Of a stretch of 64,000 nucleotides of DNA, positions 13,101 to 21,355 are shown piece after piece (within the stretch, counting starts at the first letter, position 1; every line of letters begins with the position of its first letter). The stretch is taken from contig NC_079322.1 of NCBI RefSeq assembly GCF_029931775.1, forward strand, positions 55,707,853 through 55,771,852. The letters are read 5' to 3'. The notes beneath the pieces were generated by a model, which saw nothing but the letters and a program-made list of their open reading frames with translations, was not told the DNA's origin and made no database searches. This DNA comes from Euleptes europaea (Eukaryota; Chordata; Lepidosauria; Squamata; Sphaerodactylidae). The position numbers were made by a program, and so were the translations under genes.

Positions 13101-16100
13101 CACTTGGACCCCAGTCACAAGCACAGAGGTGTGCACTAATCCTTAAAAAGAGAAATAGGTCATCTTTGTCCCATAGGGCAAGACTGGGGTAGTTAATTGA
13201 GAAACCGAAACAAAGACTCACCAACTGCACAGTGGACTATCTGTAAATTTAAAAAGAGGCAGAGAAAATTGCAAGATGGTTAATTTAGAACCATTTTATG
13301 GAATGTATAAAGAAAAGCATTGCTGATCTTAAATTCTCATCCTGGTCCTTGCTACTTTCCAAAGGTTTTCTCATGGGCAGCAAAAACCAAAGCATCCACT
13401 GCCTATCTTTCTCTTAAGTTGCATGCAAATAAATAACTAAACAAACAAGAGTGAAATAAATCCCCTTAATTTTTACACAAGAAGCATTATAATCATGAAC
13501 AAAGGGAAGTGCAATTTGGAGATGTGACCCATGACAATAAAAACGGAATAGAAGCACCTAACATGACCTTAGGGACTTCATGAGTAGCAAATCAAGATGG
13601 CCACAGAGAATTGCACATGTGTGTGTAAATTACTATGAAATTCTCCCTTCACCATGCAAGAGAGTCACCTTGCTGAATGCCCGTCTAGAAGAGTACCTTC
13701 CTGAACTTCAGTAGTCTAGCACTATAGGGTAGTTGCTCTGACTGCTAAGATTTGGGGCTGGATAAACAGGAAGCTCCTCATCAAGCCCTGAACCTCCTGA
13801 GTGGTACAATTCAGGAGGATGGCTAGACTTGAGTCCAGTAGCAACTTAGAGTCCAACAAGATTTTCGGGGTACACACTTTCAAGAGTCAAAGCTCCCTTC
13901 ATCAGAGCTTTGACTCTCAAAAGGTTATACCCTGAAAACCTGTTGGTTTCTAATGTGCTACTGGACTCAAATCTACCTGTTCTATGCAGACCAACACAGC
14001 TGCCCTCTGAAATTATCTCAGTGCAGGAGGAGGGTAACGGCTTGGAGCCAGGGTATCTTAAGGGCCATCTGCTCCCATCCTATCCAGCCCACCAGTTTAG
14101 ATCTGCCTCTTAAACCCTGCACTCTCCCCCCACACACACACACACCTTCAGAAGTGAGGTGGGTGGCAGCCAAAGCTGGCATTTGCAACGATGGCACCTT
14201 GTCTTTGGAATGCCCTCCTCCTTGAGGCTTGAAGGAGCCAGCATGGTGTAGTGGTTAAGAGCGGTGGTTTGGAGTGGTGGACTCTAATCTGGAGAACCGG
14301 GTTCGATTCCTCACTCCTCCACGAGTGGTAGACGCTAATCTGGTGAACTGGATTTGTTTTCCTGCTCCTCCACATGAAGCCAGCTGCGTGACCTAGGGCT
14401 AGTCACATTTCTATTAAGAGCTCTCTCAGCCCCACCTACCTCACAGGGTGTCTGTTGTGGAGAGGGGGAGAGAAGGTGATTCTAAGCTGGTTTGATTCTC
14501 CCTTAAGTGATAAAGTCGGCATATAAAAACCAACTCTTCTTCTTCTTGCCTGGTGCCTACTTTACTTTTTTTAATGTTCCAGTCCAAATCACTTCTTTTT
14601 ATCCAGACTTTTAATTCGGGGTTTTATCTCATCAGCTTTTTAATGGTCAGCTTGTTTTTTAGACAGTTTTTACGCTGCTTATGTTTAATAGCTTTTAATG
14701 ACTTTTTAACACTTTTTTATTGTAAGCCACCTTGAGCATGACTCTGAAGCAGCAGCACAGAAATATTCTAAATAAACAGATAAATAAAATCTACCTCAAC
14801 CACAATACTAGAACCTAGCAGCCACTCAACATACCACAATGCCAAGTGGGAGGGGCCACAGCTATGGAAATGAAGTTAGAATAACCCACAGAGACCCACA
14901 GACGATGCTGACCACCGTAAAGTTGGACACCAAACCAAAAATAATGTGACCTATATCTTTGTCCCTGCATACCAGAGCATTTGTGTACCCACCCCCTTAG
15001 CATGTTGGATATCTTACAATATGTTTTTTTTTTGATAAATCATGTCTATAAAAATATGCGGAGGCATATATTCTTCTGTAGACTTCAGTAGTTTAAAATT
15101 ATACAAATAACACATTAAGTGAAGTGAAGATTTTAAAATTTTAATATAAAGATCCCAAACATAGAACAGCACCTCTTAAAAGCAGGAACTAAGATGTTAA
15201 AATGGGCATGGATCAGTTTGGCACTTCAAAAACATGCCATTTTCAGGGGTTCCCCTCTCCCATCGTTTCCCACACATAGTAAGAATCATTCCTGAATAAA
15301 CCAAGCCCATTCTCTTCATCTGAAAAATCCTTTTAAAAGAAAAAAATCAGGGTATGTATATCCTGTTAACAACAGATTAAGGCAGGGGTGTCGAATTCAA
15401 TTGTTACGAGGGCCAGATATGACATAAATGTCACTTGTTCGGGCCGGGCCATGCCTCGCCAGCCCAGCTTGAGAGTGGGGGGGGACAGGACTGCCTCGGC
15501 TGATTCACAGGTTGCATAAGAGCTCTCAAGGGGCCTAGTCCGGCCCTCGGGCCTTATGCTTGACACCCCTGGATTAAGATGTTTACATATCTGTTAGCTC
15601 TTGGTTAAACTATTTAAAAGGTAAAGGTCCCCTGTGCAAGCACCGGATCATTCCTGACCCATGGGGTGACGTCACATCCCGACGTTTCCTAGGCAGACTT
15701 TGTTTGCGGGATGGTTTGCCAGTGCCTTCCCCAGTCATCTTCCCTTTACCCCCAGCAAGCTGGGTACTCATTTCACCGACCTCGGAAGGCTGGAAGGCTG
15801 AGTCGACCTTGAGCCGGGTACCTGCAACTGATTCCCGTCGGGATCGAACTCAGGTTGTGCGCAAAACTTTTGACTGCAGTACTGCAGCTTACCACTCTGC
15901 GCCACGGGGCTCCTATTTACTATTTACCTAGGCAAAAATTGTACATCTCTTAAAATCTTACCTCAAGCAAAGCAAAAGTCTGGAAAAATTTAAGTATCTT
16001 TTGAATGCTTTTGTATATGCCTTTGTGTGTTCCATTCTCCAAGTAAAATCGTGCCATAGTAATGGCTAGCACCAGCCACCTGGAAGCAGGGAAGAAAATG

Positions 16101-18781
16101 AACATCCTCAAAGGGAGAGCACGCAGGTAAATGATTCACTCAATTGTTTAAAACACATACTTCATGCCAGTTGTGACCTGTGTAACAATTCTCAGAAGGG
16201 AGAAAGGTGACCTTTACCAAACTTAACAGAACTTATATTAAACCAAAGCATTAAGGTATGTATTTATATTAAGAACTGGGCTCACCCACAGAGGGCTTTG
16301 TGGTAGGAATATATCCCAAATCTATCCCCAATTAAAGAGTTGCTTCAAAAGATAACCAGCAATGCCACTTCTTAAATAAATCATCAAAGACACAGCTTTT
16401 CTGCAATCCCACCTATGGTTCACATGTCACTTGACGTAACGTTTCTTCCTGACAGAAGGAGGTACTCTGTAGCAGATTAGGAAGCGCTTTGTTTGAAGCT
16501 GTTGGGTAGAGACACCCCCCTCCCCGGCAGCAGAATCAATCTTCCCACAACATCTCTTCATGGGGAAGAGAATTTCTCTCTAAGAAGTATCTCATTTTCT
16601 TGCAATCACACCTGTAATTGGACCCCTAACCAGTCACTCTACCCAGGTTGTGAGAACTGTTTTGGCTTTTGCCATGTTTATCCAGAAAGACAACTTGTGC
16701 AAACGCATAGTCACTGCAGCTGTCAGAACAGCTGCACATGTATTGTTCATTGTGTGCGATTAAACAGGTGGATCGCAGCAGTCATTCAGTCATATTAACA
16801 CATGCAGTATGTTTGGTTCCTTCTTCTCTACCACCATCCCCTGAAACAGAACCCTCAGCAAACAGCAGGAATTTAGTACACATCCTGTGAGCCGCAATAC
16901 ATTGCTAAGCAGCCGGCGTGAGCCTCTAGTCAGTCTATTCTACAGGCCTGCCACTATTATTCATTGCTTTATCAGAAAAGAAATTGTGATGAACCTGTCA
17001 TTACTGGTCTGTCTGACATTTCATTTTAAAAAGGGCAAAGTTCAATTTGGGAACCCAGAAAAAGTCACCCTCGCTCCTTCTCCATCAATTGTCCAATCAA
17101 CCTTCAGATAACTCTAAATACTTTGGAAGGAACTGGTCAGAGAGCTTTCCAGTTCCCAAAATGTTCAATTGACCTGCTAGACATGCCAACATGCCACATG
17201 GAAGTAGAAATTCTATCTCTCCTGGGGGATGGGGAACCTGTTGAATTTTCTTCTTCATAATATTCCGCCTGTAAATTAAATCTGTCAATGGTGGCCTTGA
17301 TTTTATGAGATAATAATCATGAAGGTGTGCACTGTTTTACCAGCCATCACAGTATCCTCATGCCCTGACCTGGATGGCCCAGGCTAGCCTGATCTCGTCA
17401 GATCTCAGAAGCTAAGCAGGGTCGGCCCTGGTTAGTATTTGGATGGGAGACCACCAAGGAATACCAGGGTGGTTGTGCAGAGGAAGGCACTGGCCAACCA
17501 CCTCTGTTAGTGTCTTGCCATGAAAACCCCCAAAAGGGGTTGCCATAAGTCGGCTGCGACTTGACGGCACTTTACACACACAGTATCCTCCTACAGTTCC
17601 CATTCTCATACATTCCACTGTAAAAGTTCCACTTTGGGACCCAGGAAAAGTCATAGAATCTTAGAGTTGGAAGGGACCACCAGGGTCATCTAGTCCAACC
17701 CCCTGCACAATGCAGGAAATTCAGAACTACCACCCCCCCCCCGCCACAGACCCTCAGTGACCCCAGCCATCACCACAGTCTATCTTGTTCTCCCTTCCTC
17801 TCCATCCACTGAAAACTGTCCCCTGGAGGAGATTTCAAGGCTACATCACACACTTCTGCATGTGAACCCATGTGTGGATAACCACAGGCGTGCACTCGTG
17901 TCCTCCGCCAGCTGCTGAAAGCGCTTTTTCCTGGAGGAACACCCCAGATGGCACCCGAGAGTCCCGCAACTGCACAGCACGCGGCCATTCCTGCACGGGA
18001 GGTTTTGCCGTTCTCTAGATGCACATTTCCCCCCCCCCCATCCACCCCCTCAACAAGCAGCCCCCCGTGCAGAGTTTGCAGAATCCGGACGGGGAAAACG
18101 TGCATCTGGAGAGCGGCGAACCCAAGGCAACACCTCCCGCGCAGAAATGGCCGGGGTGTCCCTCTCATCGGGCCATCTTAGGAGGGAGGCCTCTCCGCAC
18201 CCAGCCCCCTCCCGTCACTCAGGCCCCCTCGGCCAGCCTCCCGTCCGGCGGCCGAGCAGGCGCTCCAATGGCAAAGCAGCCTGCCGCGAAGGGAGCGGCC
18301 CCCGGGGATGGGATGGGATGGGAGGGACCCCCGAGGCGAGCGCCTGGGGCGGCCCTCGCAGCGCATTCTGCCGAGGGAAGCAGTCTGCCCCCCAGTCCCC
18401 CCGGCCGGCATTCCTGGCCCGGGCTATACTTAACCTCTCCGGCGGGCTGGAGGGATGACGTCCTCGCCTCGCCTCGCCGGGAGGCCTGCACCGTATTAGG
18501 CAATGCAGGCGAGCGACGGCTGAGCCCCCCGCGCGCCGCGCCCCCTCCCCTCCCCGCGGCCAGGGCCCGGCTCCTGGGGCTCGGGCGGGCAAGACGGGGC
18601 TGCGGCCCCGGCCGGCTGCCCCCCCTCGCGCCCCGGCCGCTCACCCCGCGCTCATGGCGATGTTGTAGAAGATGAGCCAGGCGGTGGCCACCGCGCCGCG
18701 CCACCGCCGCGCCTTCGGGCCGGCCGCCTTCTCCCCCGGCGAGCCGCCGCCGCCGGCTCGGTCCTCCTCGCTGGACGCCAT
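4073..18781 (-). CDS. HACD1: HACD1, very-long-chain (3R)-3-hydroxyacyl-CoA dehydratase 1 (seven coding exons)
   Basis: This enzyme removes water from 3-hydroxyacyl-CoA, the third step of the ER fatty-acid elongation cycle; HACD1 is the muscle-enriched paralogue. Coding exons in transcript order are 18645-18781, 15962-16079, 13222-13240, 13053-13141, 6457-6578, 5167-5345 and 4073-4155. They sum to 747 nt, 248 codons plus stop, and every junction is GT/AG with matching phase. The protein is multi-pass and hydrophobic. The family motif YPVGVVGE gives the expected catalytic pair Tyr170 and Glu177, the seven-residue spacing seen in yeast Phs1. The C-terminus ends VEKDD as in other vertebrate HACD1. 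Length agrees with mammalian HACD1 without its N-terminal extension. The start at 18781 (MASSEEDR) was chosen by similarity to the internal MASS of mammalian HACD1; the frame stays open upstream, so a longer N-terminus is possible. STAM lies head to head 6.9 kb away. Identification comes from remembered family sequence, not a search. Confidence 0.96.
4472..4803. mobile_element. Palindromic MITE-like element with AGGGTTGCCA ends
   Basis: It begins AGGGTTGCCA and ends TGGCAACCCT, perfect 10-bp terminal inverted repeats. Inside, 53-bp arms at 4545-4597 and 4637-4689 pair with each other with few mismatches. No coding capacity is present. No convincing target duplication was seen, so the superfamily (possibly hAT) is a guess. 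Confidence 0.65.
5167..5345 (-). CDS. HACD1: HACD1 coding exon 6 (catalytic exon)
   Basis: It encodes residues 162-222. YPVGVVGE carries the presumed catalytic Tyr170 and Glu177. [16 protein letters not shown] follows and is nearly invariant in vertebrates. The donor is GTAGGT after the first base of codon 222. Confidence 0.96.
5452..5519. repeat. Short MITE-like fragment ending GGATTGCACTG
   Basis: The GTAACTCTGCTTAGGATTGCACTG end matches the end of the element at 6247-6319. Only one end is kept. Confidence 0.4.
6247..6319. mobile_element. Short MITE-like element with GTGCAATCCTAT ends
   Basis: The ends GTGCAATCCTATCCAG and CTCTGCATAGGACTGCA are imperfect inverted repeats of about 16 bp around a palindromic middle (AAGCCCACTGATTTCAATGG). 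It lies in HACD1 intron 5, about 140 bp from exon 5. Confidence 0.5.
6457..6578 (-). CDS. HACD1: HACD1 coding exon 5
   Basis: It encodes residues 122-162: [20 protein letters not shown], then [20 protein letters not shown]. This is the family core just before the catalytic Tyr/Glu segment. The acceptor is TTCCACAG; the donor after GGGCCAG is GTGGAG, a slightly weak site. Confidence 0.95.
7028..7232. repeat. MITE-like repeat pair (GCAATCCTAA type)
   Basis: Two adjoining diverged copies contain CTGCAATCCTAACGGCAC and CTGCAGTCCTAAACGCACTT with ACTTACTTCTGAATAGA and TAAACACGAGTAGAACT segments, resembling the GCAATCC elements at 5452 and 6247. Exact ends cannot be fixed. Confidence 0.4.
7481..7598 (+). 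repeat. CR1-like 3' end fragment
   Basis: It contains GGTTGGCCACTGTGTGAACA, CTGGACTTGATGGGCTTTGG, TCTGATCCAGCAGGGCC and a tail of short repeats (TTATGTTCTTGTGTTCTA), the style of CR1 LINE 3' ends. Class assigned from the tail form only. Confidence 0.5.
8229..8418 (+). repeat. 5S-rRNA-derived SINE
   Basis: The head matches vertebrate 5S rRNA (GCTTAAGCAAGGTCAGCCCTGGTTAGTATTTGGGTGGGAG is the internal promoter region in two pieces), followed by the body GGCAGTGGCAAGGAAACTCT and a Bov-B-like tail. It is diverged and is not a functional 5S gene. Confidence 0.8.
8436..8572 (-). repeat. Family A repeat with hammerhead-like core, 11-bp target duplication
   Basis: On the minus strand it runs from CTGAAGAAGTGAGCTGTGG through CTCACGAAAGCTCATACCC to GACTAACACGGCTACCCAC. 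CTGAAGA (8562-8568), a 6-bp stem (8555-8560 with 8545-8550) and GAAA (8541-8544) form the hammerhead-like part. TACTATTGCTA flanks the insert at 8425-8435 and 8573-8583. Confidence 0.8.
9205..9496 (+). repeat. Sauria SINE
   Basis: It has the body from AGAACCGGGTTTGATTTCCC through CAGCCCCACCTACCTCACAG and GTAAGCCGGTTTGAGTCTCC to CAACTC plus TTC repeats. The tRNA-like head is shortened. Confidence 0.88.
9497..9625 (+). repeat. tRNA-derived SINE fragment (second subtype)
   Basis: It carries CTGCCATGGAAGCGTGTTGG and TGTAAGCCACTGTGGCTC, the 3' half of the subtype at 10413. It directly abuts the TTC tail of the preceding Sauria SINE. Confidence 0.6.
9808..10092 (+). repeat. Sauria SINE
   Basis: It has GGTGTAGTGGTTAAGAGCAG at the head, the AACTGGGTT blocks, GTAAGCTGGTTTGATTCTCC and a terminal TTC repeat. 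A middle section is missing relative to the copy at 14229. Confidence 0.87.
10413..10662 (+). repeat. tRNA-derived SINE (second subtype)
   Basis: It contains GTGGTGTAGTGGTTAAGG (A box), AGGTTCAAATCCCCATTCTG (B box), GGTTGTCATGAGGATAAAAT and GTAAGCCGCTTTGGGTCCCC with an AAATAAATAAATA tail. The body differs from the Sauria SINE after the tRNA head. Confidence 0.85.
11690..11838 (+). repeat. Family B repeat, single terminal unit
   Basis: It runs from ACACTTGACACTGAGAGACA through CTCTGAAGATGCTGGCCACA and GCTGCTGGCGAAACGTCAGG to CACAGCCCGGATAACCTACG. The hammerhead-like part is CTGAAGA (11741-11747) with GAAAC (11768-11772) and GTC (11773-11775). Other copies are at 19248-19805 and 26522-26692. 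Confidence 0.75.
12466..12547 (-). repeat. Family A-related repeat fragment
   Basis: It contains AGAGTCTAGTAGCACCTGA and GGTATGAGCTTTCGAGAGCC, a diverged relative of family A with a slightly different stem sequence (TTGGCTCTCGAAAGCTCATA on the minus strand). Confidence 0.6.
13053..13141 (-). CDS. HACD1: HACD1 coding exon 4
   Basis: It encodes residues 92-121, including [19 protein letters not shown]. The acceptor is TTTTTAAG and the donor GTAAG. The last codon gives Gln121 where mammalian HACD1 has Pro (SIKP), a small lineage difference at the junction. Confidence 0.94.
13222..13240 (-). CDS. HACD1: HACD1 coding exon 3 (19-nt micro-exon)
   Basis: This exon is only 19 nt and encodes IVHCAV plus the first base of Gly92. 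The acceptor is TTTACAG and the donor GTGAGT. It is needed: it supplies the conserved IVHC motif and restores frame between exon 2 (ending LLE) and exon 4 (starting LVHTSV). Confidence 0.92.
13820..13985. repeat. Family A-related foldback copy
   Basis: Inverted arms of about 60 bp (13832-13895 and 13906-13968) begin GAGTCCAGTAGCAACTTAGA and end TGTGCTACTGGACTC. The two arms have drifted, so this is older than the copy at 3345. Confidence 0.7.
14229..14547 (+). repeat. Full-length Sauria SINE
   Basis: It starts AGGAGCCAGCATGGTGTAGT, has A and B boxes (GTGGTTAAGAGCGGTGG, GGGTTCGATTCC), the second AACTGGATTTG block, the conserved CCCCACCTACCTCACAGG body and a TTC tail. It looks inserted into an older repeat, which continues on both sides (about 14030-14228 and 14548-14795). 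Confidence 0.9.
14548..14795 (+). repeat. LINE-type 3' end or old interspersed repeat
   Basis: It carries a diverged ATTGTAAGCCACCTTGAGCA motif followed by AAATAAACAGATAAATAAA, the form of many LINE or SINE 3' ends in lizards. The preceding 14030-14228 segment (ending GAATGCCCTCCTCCTTGAGG) is probably the same copy, split by the Sauria SINE. Family unknown. Confidence 0.45.
15383..15571. mobile_element. Non-autonomous hAT element with 8-bp target duplication
   Basis: Terminal inverted repeats are CAGGGGTGTC and GACACCCCTG. The flanks GATTAAGG (15375-15382) and GATTAAGA (15572-15579) are an 8-bp duplication with one change, as expected for hAT elements. The 189-bp body is GC-rich and non-coding. 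Confidence 0.85.
15617..15912 (-). repeat. tRNA-derived SINE (third type)
   Basis: On the minus strand it starts GAGCCCCGTGGCGCAGAGTG with a B box GAGTTCGATCCC, then a conserved body ending GGGGACCTTTACC. CTATTTA flanks both sides (15610-15616 and 15913-15919). The insert ends about 45 bp downstream of the HACD1 exon 2 donor. Confidence 0.85.
15962..16079 (-). CDS. HACD1: HACD1 coding exon 2
   Basis: It encodes residues 46-85, starting [18 protein letters not shown] and ending FFQTFALLE. It is flanked by a CTTCCAG acceptor and a GTAAG donor. The exon is conserved in sequence with mammalian HACD1 and is too short and split to stand out as an open frame. Confidence 0.95.
17374..17582 (+). repeat. 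5S-rRNA-derived SINE, well preserved
   Basis: The head GCCTGATCTCGTCAGATCTC and AGAAGCTAAGCAGGGTCGG closely follow 5S rRNA, then TTTGGATGGGAGACCACCAA. The tail CTGCGACTTGACGGCACTTT with CACACACA resembles the Bov-B LINE 3' end at 20740-20778, which fits mobilisation by Bov-B. Confidence 0.9.
17652..17760 (-). repeat. CR1 LINE 3' end fragment
   Basis: The plus strand reads TCATAGAATCTTAGAGTTGG and AAGGGACCACCAGGGTCATC, then TAGTCCAACCCCCTGCACAA, the usual CR1 3' end in reverse. It is followed by a poly-C run. Confidence 0.8.
17985..18172. mobile_element. Foldback MITE-like element beside the HACD1 CpG island
   Basis: Arms containing GGGAGGTTTTGCCGTTCTCT and, inverted, GGAGAGCGGCGAACCCAAGG with ACACCTCCC face each other around a C-rich centre. 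The same family occurs at 26963-27131. There is no coding capacity. Confidence 0.65.
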
Positions 18782-19235
18782 GGCTCCTCTCGCCCGGGCC
18801 GGGCCGGGCGGGGGCGGACGCGGGACGGGGACACCTGGAGCCGGCTCGGGCGCTCGCCCCGTCTGCCTTCGCCGAGCCAGAGGGGCGGCCGCTCCCGGGC
18901 AGCTGCCCCTACGCCGCGCTCGCCGGCCCCGCCCCGCTCGCAAGGGGGGCGGCTCAAGGCAGGCCGCCCCCCTGCCGGGCGGGCCCTTTCGCAGCCTGCC
19001 TCGGGTCAGCGGCGCAAGGGCCGGGCGCGCCTCCCCTGGGCTGCAAGGCGGACTGCCCACGCCGCCCCTGGGCAGAAGTGCGCGTGGGGAGCGGCGTGCA
19101 GAGAAGCAGGCTGGCCCGCGGCGAGCGAGGCGCGCGGCAGGAGCTTCCCCGCTTCGAGAAGGCCGGCTAGCCGGATGGCCGCGGTGCAGCGGACGGACCG
19201 GCTTCCCTGCGTATCTGGCCGCTGGGGTCACTCCG
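18090..19235. promoter_or_regulatory. CpG island over the HACD1 promoter and first exon
   Basis: The stretch is very GC-rich and dense in CpG, in sharp contrast to the AT-rich flanks, and contains HACD1 exon 1. It therefore marks the HACD1 promoter. Long open frames here on both strands are an effect of GC richness. The left edge merges with a foldback repeat (17985-18172) and the right edge with the arm of another repeat (from 19248). Confidence 0.8.
18645..18781 (-). CDS. HACD1: HACD1 coding exon 1
   Basis: It encodes residues 1-46: an acidic and Gly-rich cytosolic N-terminus (MASSEEDR) followed by the start of the first membrane segment ([14 protein letters not shown]). The exon ends GCGGG before GTGAGC, splitting the Gly46 codon. 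It lies inside a CpG island. The upstream frame has no stop as far as 19447, which GC richness alone could explain. Confidence 0.93.
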
Positions 19236-19247
19236 GCAGCCAAGGGA

Positions 19248-19805
19248 GCCCTGCCTTGGTTCTTGCACGTTCTCCGGGCTGTGCGACCGTGGTCTTGGTC
19301 TTTTCTCTCCTGGCGTTTCGCCCGCAGCTGTGGCAGGCAGCTTCGGAGGAGGAACACTGAAGGACAGTGTCTCTCAGTGTCAAGTGTGCAGGAAGAGTAA
19401 TATATAGTCAGAAGCGGGTTGGGTTTGAGCTGAGTATTGTCCTGCAAAAAGTATCAAAGGTCATGTGCTAATCATTGTCCTCTAAGTATCAAGATAATGT
19501 GCTCCTGAGGGTGTGGTATGCTAATATGGAACCATTGTATCCTGAAGTGATCTGTTAATGTGTGAAATCCAAAGCTAATCCGCATGGCTATTGTGGACTG
19601 TAGTCTTTGTTAGCCTGGAGGTTTTCAGGAGCTCAAACCAAACCCCTTTCTGACTATATATTACTCTTCCTACACACTTGACACTGAGAAACACTGTCCT
19701 TCAGTGTGATTCCTCTGAAGATGCCTGCCACAGCTGCTGGCGAAACGTCAGGAAAGAAAATACCAAGACCACGGTCACACAGCCCAGATAACCTACAAGA
19801 ACTAT
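19248..19805. mobile_element. Family B element with long inverted ends
   Basis: The left end (TTGGTTCTTGCACGTTCTCC onward) and the right end (ending GATAACCTACAAGAACT) are inverted copies of about 180 bp each, both including ATATATTACTCTTCC or its complement. About 200 bp of unique non-coding sequence lies between. The right arm carries the hammerhead-like part: CTGAAGA at 19715-19721 and CGAAACGTC at 19741-19749. A Penelope-like origin is inferred. Confidence 0.75.
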
Positions 19806-19834
19806 TGTACTAGAAACATGCCATATTGCAGTGG

Positions 19835-20778
19835 TACTCACTGATCATTTTGATGCGCAACCTGTACTCTGGAGGAGAGGCTACAGTTAGAACAGAATAT
19901 GGAGAACAGAATGGTTTCCAATTGGCAAAGGAGTCAGACAAGGATGTCTTTTATCTCCTTACCTCTTCACTCTGTATGCAGAGCAGCATATATTTAGGAA
20001 ATTTGGATTGGATTAAGAGGAAGGTGGAGTGAAAATTGGGGGGAGGAACACTGGCAGAAAACAGCAAAGACTTGAAACGACTACTGCTGAAAGGTAAAGG
20101 AGAAAGTGCCAAAGCAGGACTACAGCTGAACATCAAGAAGACAAAAGTAATGACTACAGGAGAATTATTCAAGTTTAAGGTTGACGATGAGGAAATTGAA
20201 ATTGTTCAAGACTTTCTGTTCCTTGGCTCCATCATCAACCAAAAGGGAGACTGCAGCCAAGAAATGAGAAGGCAATTGAGACTGGGAAGGGCAGCCATAA
20301 AGGAACTAGAAAAGATTCTGAAGTGTAAGGATGTGTCATTGGCAACCAAGATCAAGTTAATCCATGCCATCGTATTCCCTATTACTATGTATGGGTGTGA
20401 AAGCTGGACAATGAAGAAAGCTGATAGAAAGAAAGTAGGTTTCTTTGAAATGCAGTGGACTGCCAAAAAAACAAATCAGTGGGTTATAGATCAAATCAAG
20501 CCTGAACTGACCTTAGAAGCTAAAATGACTAAACTGAGGCTGTCGTACTTTGGTCACATTATGGGAAGACAAGAGTCACTGGAAAAGACAGTCATGATAG
20601 GAAAAGTTGAGGGGAGCAGGAAAAGAGGAAGACCCAACAAAAGATGGATTGACTCTATAAAGGAAGCCACAGCCTTCAATTTGCAAAATCTGAGCAAGGT
20701 TGTTCAGGATAGGACATTTTAGAGGACATTGTTTCATAGGGTCACCTTGAGTCAGAAGTGACTTGACACTTACTCCGC
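19835..20778 (+). mobile_element. Bov-B (RTE) LINE, 3' part of the reverse transcriptase ORF
   Basis: An open stretch encodes QLNIKKTKVMTTGELFKF, FLFLGSIINQKGDCSQEMRR, MYGCESWTMKKADRKKVGFF and RKRGRPNKRWIDSIKEATAF, the C-terminal region typical of Bov-B. It is 5'-truncated and the upstream RT part is interrupted (the frame is lost before about 20036). The 3' end GAGTCAGAAGTGACTTGACA resembles the tails of the 5S SINEs in this window. Confidence 0.9.
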
Positions 20779-20949
20779 GGCTCACAAAAAGCCACATTCA
20801 CAATTAGGAAGAAGAATGTGCCCTGGAGTCACAACTGTCTCATGGCAACCTCAACCATTCACAATTACCACCAAGCAAAAGAGCCATATTGCTTCTGTAT
20901 GCCCTGTAGACCACCACACCAAACACACACACATACCATACTACAAGGT

Positions 20950-21092
20950 GATAGATGACAATGGGCAGCCGTGTTAGTCTGTCACTAGCAGTAGAAAAGA
21001 GTAAAAGTCCAGTAGCACATTAAAGACTAACAAAATTTCTGGCAGGGTATGAGCTTTTGTGAGCCACAGCTCACTTCTTCAGATCCCATAAC
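20950..21092 (-). repeat. Family A repeat
   Basis: The minus strand has CTGAAGAAGTGAGCTGTGGC, CTCATACCCTGCCAGAAATT and GACTAACACGGCTGCCCATT. ACAAGGT flanks it at 20943-20949 and 21093-21099. The hammerhead-like GAAA reads AAAA here, so the core is damaged. Confidence 0.75.
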
Positions 21093-21355
21093 ACAAGGTA
21101 TAACTTCTAAAACTGTATGTAATTATAACGTTTTAATTACTGGAATACCTCTGAGCATGAAGGTTTGTCTCTCCCCACCACTGCTGAAAGCCAGTCATTG
21201 TGTATCTGGAGTGAGGAAAAGGGCCTGTCCAATACCCCCACAAACACACATACACACACATTCTCTGTAGCCTCTATGCTCTCATTCCAGTACCAGGAAA
21301 ACTCCTGGGTGAATGGCAGGCTGACCGTGGAGGGGAGAGAGTGAAACTACCACCA

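Noticed and set aside
14229-14310. tRNA gene
   Set aside because: A and B boxes are present but the sequence does not fold into a full tRNA and is the head of a Sauria SINE.
17374-17582. 5S rRNA gene
   Set aside because: The 5S-like part is incomplete, diverged and followed by a SINE body and LINE-like tail; the five other 5S-like segments are the same SINE family.
18019-19400. Several 100-240-codon frames on both strands near HACD1 exon 1
   Set aside because: They are Pro/Arg/Gly-rich by-products of the CpG island; only the MASSEEDR segment matches a protein family.
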